Source: Dolosigranulum pigrum ATCC 51524 (GTDB taxonomy: Bacteria > Bacillota > Bacilli > Lactobacillales > Carnobacteriaceae_A). From it: DNA of 64,000 nucleotides. Positions 41,830-51,262 of this stretch are shown one piece after another (position 1 is the stretch's first letter; each line of letters starts with the position of its first letter). The notes under the pieces were generated by a model. The model searched no databases and was not told the DNA's origin. It worked only from the letters and a program-made list of their open reading frames with translations. The position numbers and the translations under genes are program-made. The stretch is taken from NCBI RefSeq assembly GCF_000245815.1, contig NZ_JH601103.1, forward strand, positions 631,254 through 695,253. Direction: 5' to 3'.

Positions 41830-44800
41830 TTGGTAGATGTAAATAATTTCGAAAGTATTCAAATTGGCTTAGCTTCACCTGATAAGATCCGTAGTTGGTC
41901 ACGTGGGGAAGTTAAAAAACCGGAAACAATCAATTACCGTACACTAAAACCAGAAAAAGATGGACTATTTTGTGAGAGAATCTTCGGTCCAACTAAAGAC
42001 TATGAATGTTCATGTGGAAAATATAAACGTGTGCATTATAAAGGAATTGTCTGTGATCGTTGTGGGGTAGAAGTTACGAAGTCTAGCGTCCGTCGTGAAC
42101 GTATGGGCCACTTAGAACTTGCTGCACCAGTGACACACATCTGGTACTTCAAGGGTATTCCGTCACGTATGGGGCTGATTCTAGATATGAGTCCGCGCTC
42201 ATTGGAAGAGATTATCTATTTCGCATCTTATGTGGTTACAGATGCGGGCGATACCCCATTAGAAGAGAAACAACTACTGACAGAACGCGAATACCGTCAG
42301 TACCGTCATAAATACGGCACGGATTTCCAAGCTGATATCGGTGCGGAAGGTGTCCGTACATTATTGAAGAACCTTGATATTCAAGCAGAGATTGATGAAC
42401 TAAAAGAACTACTCCAAACAGCAACCGGCCAAAAACGTTCGCGAGCTATTCGTCGTCTAGATATCCTAGATGCATTCAATGATTCGAATAACAAACCAGA
42501 GTGGATGATCTTGGATGTTATTCCAATTATCCCACCAGAATTGCGTCCAATGGTCCAACTCGAAGGGGGACGTTTTGCAACTAGTGACTTGAACGACTTA
42601 TACCGTCGTGTCATTAACCGAAATAACCGTCTGAAGCGTCTCTTGGACTTGAATGCACCGCACATTATCGTTCAGAACGAGAAGCGTATGCTCCAAGAAG
42701 CGGTGGATGCTTTAGTTGATAACGGTCGTCGCGGTCGTGCAGTAACTGGCCCAGGAAACCGTCCATTGAAGTCGCTCTCTCACATGTTGAAAGGGAAACA
42801 AGGACGATTCCGTCAAAACTTGCTCGGAAAACGTGTCGACTACTCAGGTCGTTCGGTTATCGTTGTTGGACCGAAGTTGAAGATGTATCAATGTGGTCTA
42901 CCGAAAGAAATGGCATTGGAGCTCTTCAAGCCATTCGTTATGCGCGAATTAGTGGAGCGCGAAATTGCTAATAACATCAAAAATGCGAAGCGTAAAGTGG
43001 AACGTATGGATGAATCAGTCTGGAACGTGCTAGAAGATGTCATTCGAGAACACCCAGTCCTTCTAAACCGAGCACCGACCTTGCACCGTCTGGGTATCCA
43101 AGCATTCGAGCCGGTATTAGTTGAAGGAAAAGCCATTCAACTGCACCCACTTGCTTGTGAGGCCTACAATGCCGACTTCGATGGAGACCAGATGGCGGTT
43201 CACGTACCATTAAGTGATGAAGCCCAAGCTGAAGCCCGTATCCTCATGCTTGGGGCACAGAACATCTTGAATCCAAAAGATGGAAAACCAGTCGTAACAC
43301 CATCACAGGATATGGTATTAGGGAACTATTACCTAACAATGGAAGATAATGGTAAACAAGGTGAAGGATCACGTTTTTCAAGTGTATCTGAAGCCATTCA
43401 AGCTTACCAAACCGGCTATGTTCATTTGCATACGCGAGTAGCTATCCAAACAGCTGACTTAGCGCACAAACCATTTACCGATGAGCAGCGCAAGCAATAC
43501 CTCGTCACAACAGTTGGGAAATTGATCTTCAACGAAATTATGCCGGACGAATTCCCGTACTTGAACGAACCGTCTCGAGTTAACTTAGAAGAAAAAACAC
43601 CAGACAAGTACTTCTTAGATTACGGAACGGACATTCCGAAGACGATTAGTGAAATGCCGTTAGTGAAGCCATTTGGTAAGAAAGACTTAGGAAATATTAT
43701 TGCCCAAGTCTTCAAGGATTTCCAAGTGACTGAAACATCTAAGATGCTGGACAGAATGAAGAACCTAGGCTACAAATATTCAACTATTTCAGGTATTACA
43801 GTTGGGATTGCGGATATTTCAGCCTTAGAAGAAAAACCAGTTATTTTAGAGAAAGCTCATGCCAAAGTGGACAAGATCAATGCCACACACCGTCGTGGAT
43901 TGATTACTGAAGATGAGCGTTATACAAAAGTTATTGAAGTTTGGAACCAAGCGAAAGATGATATTCAAGAAGCCTTGAAAACGTCACTTGATCGTAAGAA
44001 TAATATCTTCATGATGAGTGATTCTGGTGCTCGTGGTAACATCTCCAACTTTACCCAACTTGCAGGTATGCGTGGGTTAATGGCCGCACCGAGTGGAGAA
44101 ATTATGGAACTTCCAATTACATCGAACTTCCGTGAAGGACTATCTGTCTTAGAGATGTTCATCTCGACTCACGGGGCACGTAAAGGAATGACCGATACCG
44201 CGCTGAAAACAGCCGACTCAGGTTACTTGACGCGTCGATTAGTTGATGTGGCACAAGATGTCATTATTCGAGAAGAAGACTGTGGAACGAAACAAGGCTT
44301 AACTGCCCGTGCCATTAAAGTAGGTAATGAAGTGATCGAACCACTGATTGACCGAATTATTGGACGTTATGCTCGCGTCACCGTTCGTCATCCAGAAACA
44401 GATGAAGTAATCGTTCGTGAGAACGAAATTATTACCGAAGATAAAGGGCGCCAAATTGTTGATGCTGGTATTGAAGAAGTAACGATTCGTTCTGTCTTTA
44501 GCTGTAATACGCAACACGGTGTCTGCAAGCACTGTTATGGACGTAACTTAGCAACTGGCCGTGAAGTTGAAGTCGGAGAAGCGGTTGGAACGATTGCTGC
44601 TCAATCAATCGGGGAACCAGGTACTCAGTTAACGATGCGTACCTTCCACACCGGAGGAGTTGCTGGAGATGATATCACACAAGGTCTTCCTCGTGTTCAA
44701 GAGATCTTCGAAGCCCGTCATCCAAAAGGGCAAGCAACCATTACAGAAGTATCAGGAGAAGTTGCTGATATTACCGAGAATGCCGAAGAACGGACAAAAG

Positions 44801-45477
44801 TTGTCACCATTAAAGGAGAAGTTGACACTCGTTCGTACGAAATTCCAATCAATGCCCGCATGAAAGTTGAAGTTGGAGATGTCATCGAACGTGGTGATCC
44901 ATTGAATGAAGGGTCAATCGATCCGAAAGAACTCCTTGCCGTTAGTGATGCTGAAACATTGAAGAACTATCTCTTACAAGAAGTACAGTACGCTTACCGT
45001 TCACAAGGGGTGGAAATCGGTGATAAGCACGTTGAAGTAATGGTCCGTCAGATGTTGCGTAAAGTTCGTGTACAAGATCCAGGTGACACAGACATCTTGC
45101 CAGGAACAATGATTGACTTGCATGAATTCAAGGAACGTAACAAAAAAGCACTGATGTCAGGTGGCCAACCTGCGACTGCACGCTTAGTTCTTCTAGGAAT
45201 TACGAAAGCATCGTTGGAGACAGATAGTTTCCTATCAGCTGCTTCATTCCAAGAAACAACACGTGTCCTTACCGATGCAGCAATCCGTGGTAAAACAGAT
45301 AACCTCATTGGACTGAAAGAAAACGTCATTATCGGTAAGAATATCCCAGCCGGAACCGGAATGGATATTTATAGCAGTATTGAGCCGAAATCAGTCGGTG
45401 TTGTTAGCGAAAATGTCTACAGCATCAACGATCAGAGCGAAGCAATTGATGAAATAGAAGCTGTGGAAGAAGACTAA
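41830..45477 (+). CDS. rpoC: RNA polymerase beta-prime subunit
   Basis: The 1215-residue subunit has the N-terminal zinc finger (CSCGKYKRVHYKGIVCDRCG) and the catalytic metal site (YNADFDGDQMAVH). The second zinc site (CNTQHGVCKHCYG) and the trigger-loop region (TMRTFHTGGVAG) are also present. The start is TTG with GGGAGG 9 bp before it, inside a potential hairpin. A terminator follows the gene. Confidence 0.98.
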   Translation: MVDVNNFESIQIGLASPDKIRSWSRGEVKKPETINYRTLKPEKDGLFCERIFGPTKDYECSCGKYKRVHYKGIVCDRCGVEVTKSSVRRERMGHLELAAPVTHIWYFKGIPSRMGLILDMSPRSLEEIIYFASYVVTDAGDTPLEEKQLLTEREYRQYRHKYGTDFQADIGAEGVRTLLKNLDIQAEIDELKELLQTATGQKRSRAIRRLDILDAFNDSNNKPEWMILDVIPIIPPELRPMVQLEGGRFATSDLNDLYRRVINRNNRLKRLLDLNAPHIIVQNEKRMLQEAVDALVDNGRRGRAVTGPGNRPLKSLSHMLKGKQGRFRQNLLGKRVDYSGRSVIVVGPKLKMYQCGLPKEMALELFKPFVMRELVEREIANNIKNAKRKVERMDESVWNVLEDVIREHPVLLNRAPTLHRLGIQAFEPVLVEGKAIQLHPLACEAYNADFDGDQMAVHVPLSDEAQAEARILMLGAQNILNPKDGKPVVTPSQDMVLGNYYLTMEDNGKQGEGSRFSSVSEAIQAYQTGYVHLHTRVAIQTADLAHKPFTDEQRKQYLVTTVGKLIFNEIMPDEFPYLNEPSRVNLEEKTPDKYFLDYGTDIPKTISEMPLVKPFGKKDLGNIIAQVFKDFQVTETSKMLDRMKNLGYKYSTISGITVGIADISALEEKPVILEKAHAKVDKINATHRRGLITEDERYTKVIEVWNQAKDDIQEALKTSLDRKNNIFMMSDSGARGNISNFTQLAGMRGLMAAPSGEIMELPITSNFREGLSVLEMFISTHGARKGMTDTALKTADSGYLTRRLVDVAQDVIIREEDCGTKQGLTARAIKVGNEVIEPLIDRIIGRYARVTVRHPETDEVIVRENEIITEDKGRQIVDAGIEEVTIRSVFSCNTQHGVCKHCYGRNLATGREVEVGEAVGTIAAQSIGEPGTQLTMRTFHTGGVAGDDITQGLPRVQEIFEARHPKGQATITEVSGEVADITENAEERTKVVTIKGEVDTRSYEIPINARMKVEVGDVIERGDPLNEGSIDPKELLAVSDAETLKNYLLQEVQYAYRSQGVEIGDKHVEVMVRQMLRKVRVQDPGDTDILPGTMIDLHEFKERNKKALMSGGQPATARLVLLGITKASLETDSFLSAASFQETTRVLTDAAIRGKTDNLIGLKENVIIGKNIPAGTGMDIYSSIEPKSVGVVSENVYSINDQSEAIDEIEAVEED

Positions 45478-45497
45478 TTAAATCGATCTAAATAAGG

Positions 45498-45535
45498 AGA
45501 CTGAGGTTACTCTTGAAGTAGCTTCAGTCTTTTTT
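45498..45535 (+). terminator. Terminator of rpoB-rpoC
   Basis: GACTGAGGTTAC pairs with GTAGCTTCAGTC (G-T pairs included) around TCTTGAA, then six T. Confidence 0.88.
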
Positions 45536-45608
45536 ATAGGAATAACAGAGATGAATATGATTGGAACAAGTTTTTCTTGCCTATTTCATTAAAAAACTCT
45601 TATTTTAT

Positions 45609-45637
45609 TTGACGAAAAGAAAATTGTGTGGTATATT
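45609..45637 (+). promoter_or_regulatory. rpsL-rpsG promoter
   Basis: TTGACG (45609-45614), 17 bp, TATATT (45632-45637) with extended TGG. Confidence 0.85.
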
Positions 45638-45658
45638 GTGTAAGGTGCTTTTGTTAGA

Positions 45659-45769
45659 GGACTGAGTTCTGATAACAAAGTCAGTCTCGTAGTCAGAAGC
45701 CACCCCACATAATTCGCAATTAAGCGAGTGTTTCTTTTTTCTAAAAAATGAAACACCTGGATGTGTGGG
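45659..45769 (+). ncRNA. Structured rpsL leader RNA, possible three-way junction
   Basis: GACTGA pairs with TCAGTC around GTTCTGATAACAAAG. After it, CCCACAT (45704-45710) pairs with ATGTGTGGG (45761-45769) and encloses two further hairpins: TCGC-AATTAA-GCGA (45714-45727) and GTGTTTC/GAAACAC (45728-45734 with 45750-45756) extended by T6/A6. Together these can form a three-way junction. It lies between the promoter and rpsL and is probably regulatory. Confidence 0.6.
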
Positions 45770-45815
45770 ATTAGATTTACAATTAGATTATTCAATGAAG
45801 GGAGGACTCAAACTT

Positions 45816-46226
45816 ATGCCTACAATTAACCAATTAGTACGTAAACCGCGTAAAACGAAACAAGGGAAATCAGAATCTCCAGCGTTAAACAAAGGATACA
45901 ATACACTAAAACGTAAGCAAACAACGGTCTACTCACCGCAAAAACGTGGTGTGTGTACGCGTGTCGGAACAATGGCACCGAAGAAACCGAACTCAGCGTT
46001 ACGTAAATACGCACGTGTTCGCTTATCGAACCAAATCGAGGTAACTGCTTACATCCCAGGAGAAGGTCACAACTTACAAGAACACTCAGTTGTCCTTATT
46101 CGTGGAGGTCGTGTAAAGGATTTACCTGGTGTTCGTTACCACGTTGTTCGTGGAGCGTTAGATACAGCAGGTGTATCAGAGCGTCGCAATGGTCGTTCTA
46201 AATACGGTACAAAAAAACCTAAATAA
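45816..46226 (+). CDS. rpsL: 30S ribosomal protein S12
   Basis: The 136-residue decoding-centre protein begins MPTINQLVRKPRKTK and has PKKPNSALRKYARVRLSN and the later GGRVKDLPGVRYHVVRG. The lysines of the streptomycin-sensitive form are present in PKKPNS and VKDLPG. ATG 45816 follows GGGAGGA by 9 bp; the longer frame from 45765 lies within the leader. Confidence 0.98.
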   Translation: MPTINQLVRKPRKTKQGKSESPALNKGYNTLKRKQTTVYSPQKRGVCTRVGTMAPKKPNSALRKYARVRLSNQIEVTAYIPGEGHNLQEHSVVLIRGGRVKDLPGVRYHVVRGALDTAGVSERRNGRSKYGTKKPK

Positions 46227-46271
46227 TTAACAGATTAGACTGAATAAATTTTTGTCGAAAGGAGGGGTGTC

Positions 46272-46742
46272 ATGTCACGAAAAGGTCAAGCGGAGAAACG
46301 CGAAGTATTAGCGGATCCGATTTATAATTCAAAATTAGTAACACGTTTAATTAACCGATTAATGGTTGATGGTAAGCGTGGGAAGGCGTCAACTATTTTA
46401 TACAAAGCATTTGATGCCATTAAAGAACAAACGGGTGATGATCCAGTTGAAGTATTCGAACAAGCACTCGAGAACATCATGCCTGTGCTAGAAGTTAAAG
46501 CGCGTCGTGTTGGTGGTTCGAACTACCAAGTACCAGTTGAAGTTCGTCCAGAACGTCGAACAACTTTGGCGCTACGTTGGTTAGTGAATTACGCTCGTTT
46601 GCGTGGAGAATACAACATGGAAGAGCGTTTAGCGAAAGAAATTATGGATGCAGCGAACAACACAGGTGCATCTGTTCGTAAACGTGAAGAAATGCACCGA
46701 ATGGCTGAAGCGAACAAAGCATTCGCTCACTATCGTTGGTAA
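46272..46742 (+). CDS. rpsG: 30S ribosomal protein S7
   Basis: The 156-residue protein nucleates assembly of the 30S head. Conserved parts are RLINRLMVDGKRGKASTI, VGGSNYQVPVEVRPERR and the C-terminal KREEMHRMAEANKAFAHYRW. AAAGGAGGGG precedes the ATG. It is the second gene of the str-type operon. Confidence 0.98.
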   Translation: MSRKGQAEKREVLADPIYNSKLVTRLINRLMVDGKRGKASTILYKAFDAIKEQTGDDPVEVFEQALENIMPVLEVKARRVGGSNYQVPVEVRPERRTTLALRWLVNYARLRGEYNMEERLAKEIMDAANNTGASVRKREEMHRMAEANKAFAHYRW

Positions 46743-46838
46743 TTTTCCCGAACTTACCCCGCTAATTATCTGTTATACAGTTAATTATGGGTAAATGAAC
46801 ACTTGCAGACACATAGATATAGAGAGGTGTAAAGATAA

Positions 46839-48926
46839 GTGGCAAAAAGAGCATTTCCACTAGAGAGAACTCGTAATATTGGTATCATGGCCCACATTGA
46901 TGCTGGTAAAACAACAACAACTGAGCGTATTTTATACTACTCAGGTCGAATCCACAAAATCGGTGAAACTCACGAAGGAGCTTCACAGATGGACTGGATG
47001 GAACAAGAACAAGAACGTGGGATTACCATTACATCAGCTGCGACAACAACTTCATGGTTAGACCACCGTATCAACATTATTGATACACCTGGTCACGTGG
47101 ACTTTACCGTCGAGGTTGAACGTTCACTCCGTGTATTAGATGGAGCCGTAGCGGTTTTAGATGCACAATCAGGAGTAGAACCACAAACTGAAACAGTTTG
47201 GCGTCAGGCAACAACTTACCACGTTCCACGTATTGTATTCGTCAACAAGATGGACAAACTTGGAGCAAACTTCATCAACGCGTCTGAATCATTACATGAT
47301 CGTTTAGATGCAAATGCCCACCCAATTCAATTGCCAATTGGTGCGGAAGATGATTTCGAAGGGATTATTGATCTTGTCGAAATGAAAGCTTACGTATACG
47401 GTAATGACTTGGGAACTGAAATTAATGAAGTTGAAATTCCTGATGAATACAAAGACCAAGCGAAAACATACCGTGAAAAATTAGTTGAAGCGGTTGTTGA
47501 ACTTGATGAAGAGTTAATGATGTCTTATCTTGAAGGAGAAGAAATCACTAACGAACAACTTAAAGCGGGAATCCGTCAAGCAACACTTGACGTTGAATTC
47601 TTCCCAGTACTTTGTGGTACAGCCTTCAAGAACAAAGGGGTACAATTAGTCTTGAATGCAGTCGTAGATTACCTACCTGCACCAACTGACGTACCTGCGA
47701 TTGAAGGTCACGTACAAGATGATCCAGACAAAGTTGTTAAGCGTGAAGCTGGCGACGACCAACCATTCTCAGCTCTTGCCTTCAAGGTAATGACTGACCC
47801 ATATGTTGGACGTCTAACATTCTTCCGTGTATACTCTGGAACATTGGAATCAGGTTCATACATCTTGAACGCTACGAAAGACTCGCGTGAGCGTGTTGGA
47901 CGTATTCTTCAGATGCACGCGAACTCGCGTGAAGAAATTCCAGAAGTCTTCTCTGGCGATATCGCTGCAGCAGTAGGACTTAAGGATACCGGAACAGGGG
48001 ACACATTATGTGACCTAGATGATCCAGTTATCCTAGAATCAATGGAATTCCCTGAGCCTGTTATTCAAGTAGCGATCGAACCAAAATCTAAAGCAGACCA
48101 AGATAAAATGTCTGTAGCGTTATCTAAATTAGCTGAAGAGGATCCAACCTTCAAAGCTGAAACAGATCACGAAACTGGTGAAACATTGATCGCTGGTATG
48201 GGTGAGTTACACTTAGATATTATTGTAGACCGATTGAAGCGTGAATTTAAAGTTGAAGCGAATATCGGTAACCCACAAGTATCTTACCGTGAAACATTCA
48301 CCAAAACAGTTGAAGCAGAAGGTAAATTCGTTCGTCAGTCTGGTGGTAAAGGTCAATTCGGTCACGTTTGGATTGAATTCTCACCAAACGACGAAGGTGA
48401 AGGATACGAATTCGAAGACGCAATTGTCGGAGGATCTGTTCCAAGAGAATACATCCCTTCAGTTGACGCTGGACTTCAAGACGCAATGGAAAATGGTGTC
48501 TTAGCTGGTTACCCATTAGTTGACGTAAAAGCGAAACTATACGATGGGTCATACCACGATGTCGACTCGAGTGAAGCGGCCTTCAAAGTAGCTGCTTCCT
48601 TAGCCCTAAGAAACGCTGCCAAATCTGCTGGACCTGTTATTTTAGAGCCAATGATGGCTGTTGAGATTACAGTACCAGAAGAATACTTGGGAGACGTTAT
48701 GGGACACATCTCAAGTCGTCGTGGACAAATCGAAGGACAAGAACCGCGCGGGAATGCCTTAATCGTTAAAGGAACGATTCCTTTATCAGAAATGTTCGGA
48801 TACGCAACAACTCTCCGTTCATCAACACAAGGACGCGGAACCTTCTCTATGCAATTTGCCCACTATGCACCAGTTCCAACAAGCATTGCAGAAGAAATTA
48901 TTAAGAAAAACGGTGGCCAAGCTTAA
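46839..48926 (+). CDS. fusA: Elongation factor G
   Basis: The 695-residue GTPase drives translocation on the ribosome. G1 is AHIDAGKTTTTE, G3 DTPGHVDF and G4 NKMDKLGA; the domain IV loop region and C-terminal domain are intact. The start is GTG about 10 bp after AGAGAGGTG. The length is normal for the canonical factor. Confidence 0.98.
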   Translation: MAKRAFPLERTRNIGIMAHIDAGKTTTTERILYYSGRIHKIGETHEGASQMDWMEQEQERGITITSAATTTSWLDHRINIIDTPGHVDFTVEVERSLRVLDGAVAVLDAQSGVEPQTETVWRQATTYHVPRIVFVNKMDKLGANFINASESLHDRLDANAHPIQLPIGAEDDFEGIIDLVEMKAYVYGNDLGTEINEVEIPDEYKDQAKTYREKLVEAVVELDEELMMSYLEGEEITNEQLKAGIRQATLDVEFFPVLCGTAFKNKGVQLVLNAVVDYLPAPTDVPAIEGHVQDDPDKVVKREAGDDQPFSALAFKVMTDPYVGRLTFFRVYSGTLESGSYILNATKDSRERVGRILQMHANSREEIPEVFSGDIAAAVGLKDTGTGDTLCDLDDPVILESMEFPEPVIQVAIEPKSKADQDKMSVALSKLAEEDPTFKAETDHETGETLIAGMGELHLDIIVDRLKREFKVEANIGNPQVSYRETFTKTVEAEGKFVRQSGGKGQFGHVWIEFSPNDEGEGYEFEDAIVGGSVPREYIPSVDAGLQDAMENGVLAGYPLVDVKAKLYDGSYHDVDSSEAAFKVAASLALRNAAKSAGPVILEPMMAVEITVPEEYLGDVMGHISSRRGQIEGQEPRGNALIVKGTIPLSEMFGYATTLRSSTQGRGTFSMQFAHYAPVPTSIAEEIIKKNGGQA

Positions 48927-48953
48927 TTCCACCTACAAACTACAGAATATCAA

Positions 48954-49007
48954 TGCACATTTATTGAAGTTATGAACTGAAAGAGGTATAATGAAGATAA
49001 ATGTGCA
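48954..49007 (+). promoter_or_regulatory. tuf promoter flanked by an 11-bp inverted repeat
   Basis: TTGAAG (48964-48969), 17 bp, TATAAT (48987-48992). A perfect inverted repeat TGCACATTTAT (48954-48964) / ATAAATGTGCA (48997-49007) frames the promoter: the left arm touches the -35 box and the right arm lies at the transcription start. In fusA read-through RNA it would form a hairpin. Confidence 0.75.
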
Positions 49008-49061
49008 GAGAATATCTGTACGATAAACTAAACAACAAAATCCTTAAGGAGGATATCATTC

Positions 49062-50246
49062 ATGGCAAAAGAAAAATTTGATCGTTCGAAAGAGCATATG
49101 AATATTGGTACACTAGGACACGTCGACCACGGTAAAACTACCTTAACAGCAGCTATCACTTACGTATTAGCTGAATTAGGTCTTGCAGAAGCATCTGCTT
49201 ACGACCAAATCGATGGTGCAGCAGAAGAGCGTGAACGTGGAATTACAATCGCAACTTCTCACGTTGAGTACTCAACTGAAAACCGTCACTACGCACACGT
49301 TGACTGCCCAGGACACGCCGACTACATCAAAAACATGATTACCGGTGCTGCACAAATGGATGGAGCTATCTTAGTAGTATCTGCTGCAGATGGTCCAATG
49401 CCACAAACTCGTGAGCACATCTTGCTTGCACGTCAGGTTGGTATTGAGCACTTCGTAGTCTTCTTGAACAAAGTTGACCAAGTTGATGACGAAGAATTAC
49501 TAGAATTAGTAGAATTAGAAGTTCGTGACCTATTAAGCGAATACGACTTCCCAGGTGACGATGTACCAGTAATCGCTGGTTCAGCACTTCTAGCACTTCA
49601 AGATGACCGTGCACACATGGACAAAGTTAAAGAATTAATGGACGCAGTAGACGAGTACGTTCCATCACCAGCTCGTGACGCTGACAAAGACTTCTTGATG
49701 CCAGTTGAGGATGTTTTCTCAATTACTGGTCGTGGTACAGTTGCAACTGGTCGTGTAGAACAAGGTCAAGTTAAAGTTGGAGACGAAGTAGAAATCGTTG
49801 GTATTAAAGATACTACAACTTCAACTGTTACTGGTGTTGAAATGTTCCGTAAGTTATTAGACTACGCGGAAGCTGGAGACAACATTGGTGCACTTTTACG
49901 TGGACTTTCTCGTGATGACGTTGAACGTGGACAAGTATTAGCTGCTCCAGGTTCAATTACACCTCACACAAAGTTCGAAGCTGAAGTGTATGTATTGTCT
50001 AAAGATGAAGGTGGACGTCACACTCCATTCTTCTCAAACTACCGTCCACAGTTTTTCTTCCGTACAACTGACGTAACAGGTGTTGTACACTTACCAGAAG
50101 GAACTGAAATGGTAATGCCTGGAGACAACACTGAAATGACTGTTGAGTTAATCTCACCAATCGCGGTTGAAGCTGGTACGAAATTCACTATTCGTGAAGG
50201 TGGACGTACAGTTGGTGCCGGTGTTGTTTCTAAGATTGTCGAGTAA
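49062..50246 (+). CDS. tuf: Elongation factor Tu
   Basis: The 394-residue GTPase delivers aminoacyl-tRNA. It has GHVDHGKTTL, RERGITI, DCPGHADY and NKVDQVDD, with domains II and III complete. AAGGAGG precedes the ATG. It has its own promoter, separate from fusA, and strong terminators follow. Confidence 0.98.
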   Translation: MAKEKFDRSKEHMNIGTLGHVDHGKTTLTAAITYVLAELGLAEASAYDQIDGAAEERERGITIATSHVEYSTENRHYAHVDCPGHADYIKNMITGAAQMDGAILVVSAADGPMPQTREHILLARQVGIEHFVVFLNKVDQVDDEELLELVELEVRDLLSEYDFPGDDVPVIAGSALLALQDDRAHMDKVKELMDAVDEYVPSPARDADKDFLMPVEDVFSITGRGTVATGRVEQGQVKVGDEVEIVGIKDTTTSTVTGVEMFRKLLDYAEAGDNIGALLRGLSRDDVERGQVLAAPGSITPHTKFEAEVYVLSKDEGGRHTPFFSNYRPQFFFRTTDVTGVVHLPEGTEMVMPGDNTEMTVELISPIAVEAGTKFTIREGGRTVGAGVVSKIVE

Positions 50247-50277
50247 TTTTTCGACTAACGTATTGAAATAAACACTT

Positions 50278-50317
50278 AAAAGTCCTGAGTTTGGTTTCGG
50301 CCCAACTTAGGGCTTTT
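50278..50317 (+). terminator. Intrinsic terminator of tuf
   Basis: AAAAGTCCTGAGTTTGG pairs with CCCAACTTAGGGCTTTT around TTTCGG. Confidence 0.9.
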
Positions 50318-50327
50318 ATTTATAGAT

Positions 50328-50377
50328 AAAAAAGCTGGAAATAATGCAATGTTGATGCATTATTCCCAGCTATTTTT
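50328..50377. terminator. Bidirectional terminator between tuf and the ABC exporter
   Basis: AAAAAAGCTGG...AATAATGCA pairs with TGCATTATT...CCAGCTATTTTT. It has A-runs and T-runs on both sides, so it can serve both convergent units. Confidence 0.88.
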
Positions 50378-50458
50378 CGTTATGAAATTAGCTCATCTTC
50401 TTGCTTTTTGATATGATTTAGTTTCTTTTCAGTCCTTTTTTATAAACTATCTCTACTC

Positions 50459-51262
50459 TTATCCATGTTCTGCCAAGGTCAGTTGTGCTCGGTTAATGAC
50501 GTAGCTTGCAACAGCAATTGAGGCTGCTGATAATAGAACAAGCCATAATATACCGATAAAATCTCCCTCTAAAAAGAGTAAATCGCGCATGAATTGTAAT
50601 TGATGGGTTAGTGGGTTAAACTGTACAGCAAGCTGTAACATGCGTGGTGCTAACTCAATTGCAAAGAATGTTGGTGCGGCAAAGCTGACGGGAATCACAA
50701 CAAATGATACAAAGTTATCTCTCGTCTTATAATCTTTAATTTTAACAGTAATCATAACCCCAATCGATGTCCAAAATAGCGACATCAACATAACAAGTGC
50801 ATACACGCCTAATGATTGCATGAGCGTGAATCCATGACCTAATAAAGCAGCCAATACCAATAATACAGCGGATTTTAAAGATGTACTTAACAGCGAGTAC
50901 GTACTCATTCCAATGACGTAATATACTGGACGAATACCACTGAGTAACTTCATACCTAATAATCCATACTGCTTGTCAATCGTCACCCGATAGATTGCAT
51001 GTGACATATCAGTCAACATCATCATTGCTAAGATTCCTGTCAGTGCATATTGACTATACGGGAGTGTTAATCCTTTGTATGGAACAACACTTTGCATTGA
51101 GCTGACTCCTAGAACAATAAACAAGAAATAAAGAATTGGTGTGAGTAAATGTTGCAACACTGCCCCTTTATAGGCAAAAAATGCCTTTATTTCATTCTTG
51201 ACAATTGAGACATAACCCTTCGATCCCAATAAGTTGATCTGTCTAAAATGAGTTGGCTTCAT
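50459..51262 (-). CDS. ABC-2-type exporter permease
   Basis: The 267-residue membrane protein has about six spans and the ABC-2 permease layout (AFFAYKGAVLQHLLTPILYF near the start, FNPLTHQLQFMRDLLF near the end). It forms an exporter with the ATPase encoded just before it; stop and start share one base (TAATG). Exporters of this type move drugs, peptides or polysaccharides, and the sequence does not tell which. Confidence 0.88.
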   Translation of the reverse strand: MKPTHFRQINLLGSKGYVSIVKNEIKAFFAYKGAVLQHLLTPILYFLFIVLGVSSMQSVVPYKGLTLPYSQYALTGILAMMMLTDMSHAIYRVTIDKQYGLLGMKLLSGIRPVYYVIGMSTYSLLSTSLKSAVLLVLAALLGHGFTLMQSLGVYALVMLMSLFWTSIGVMITVKIKDYKTRDNFVSFVVIPVSFAAPTFFAIELAPRMLQLAVQFNPLTHQLQFMRDLLFLEGDFIGILWLVLLSAASIAVASYVINRAQLTLAEHG

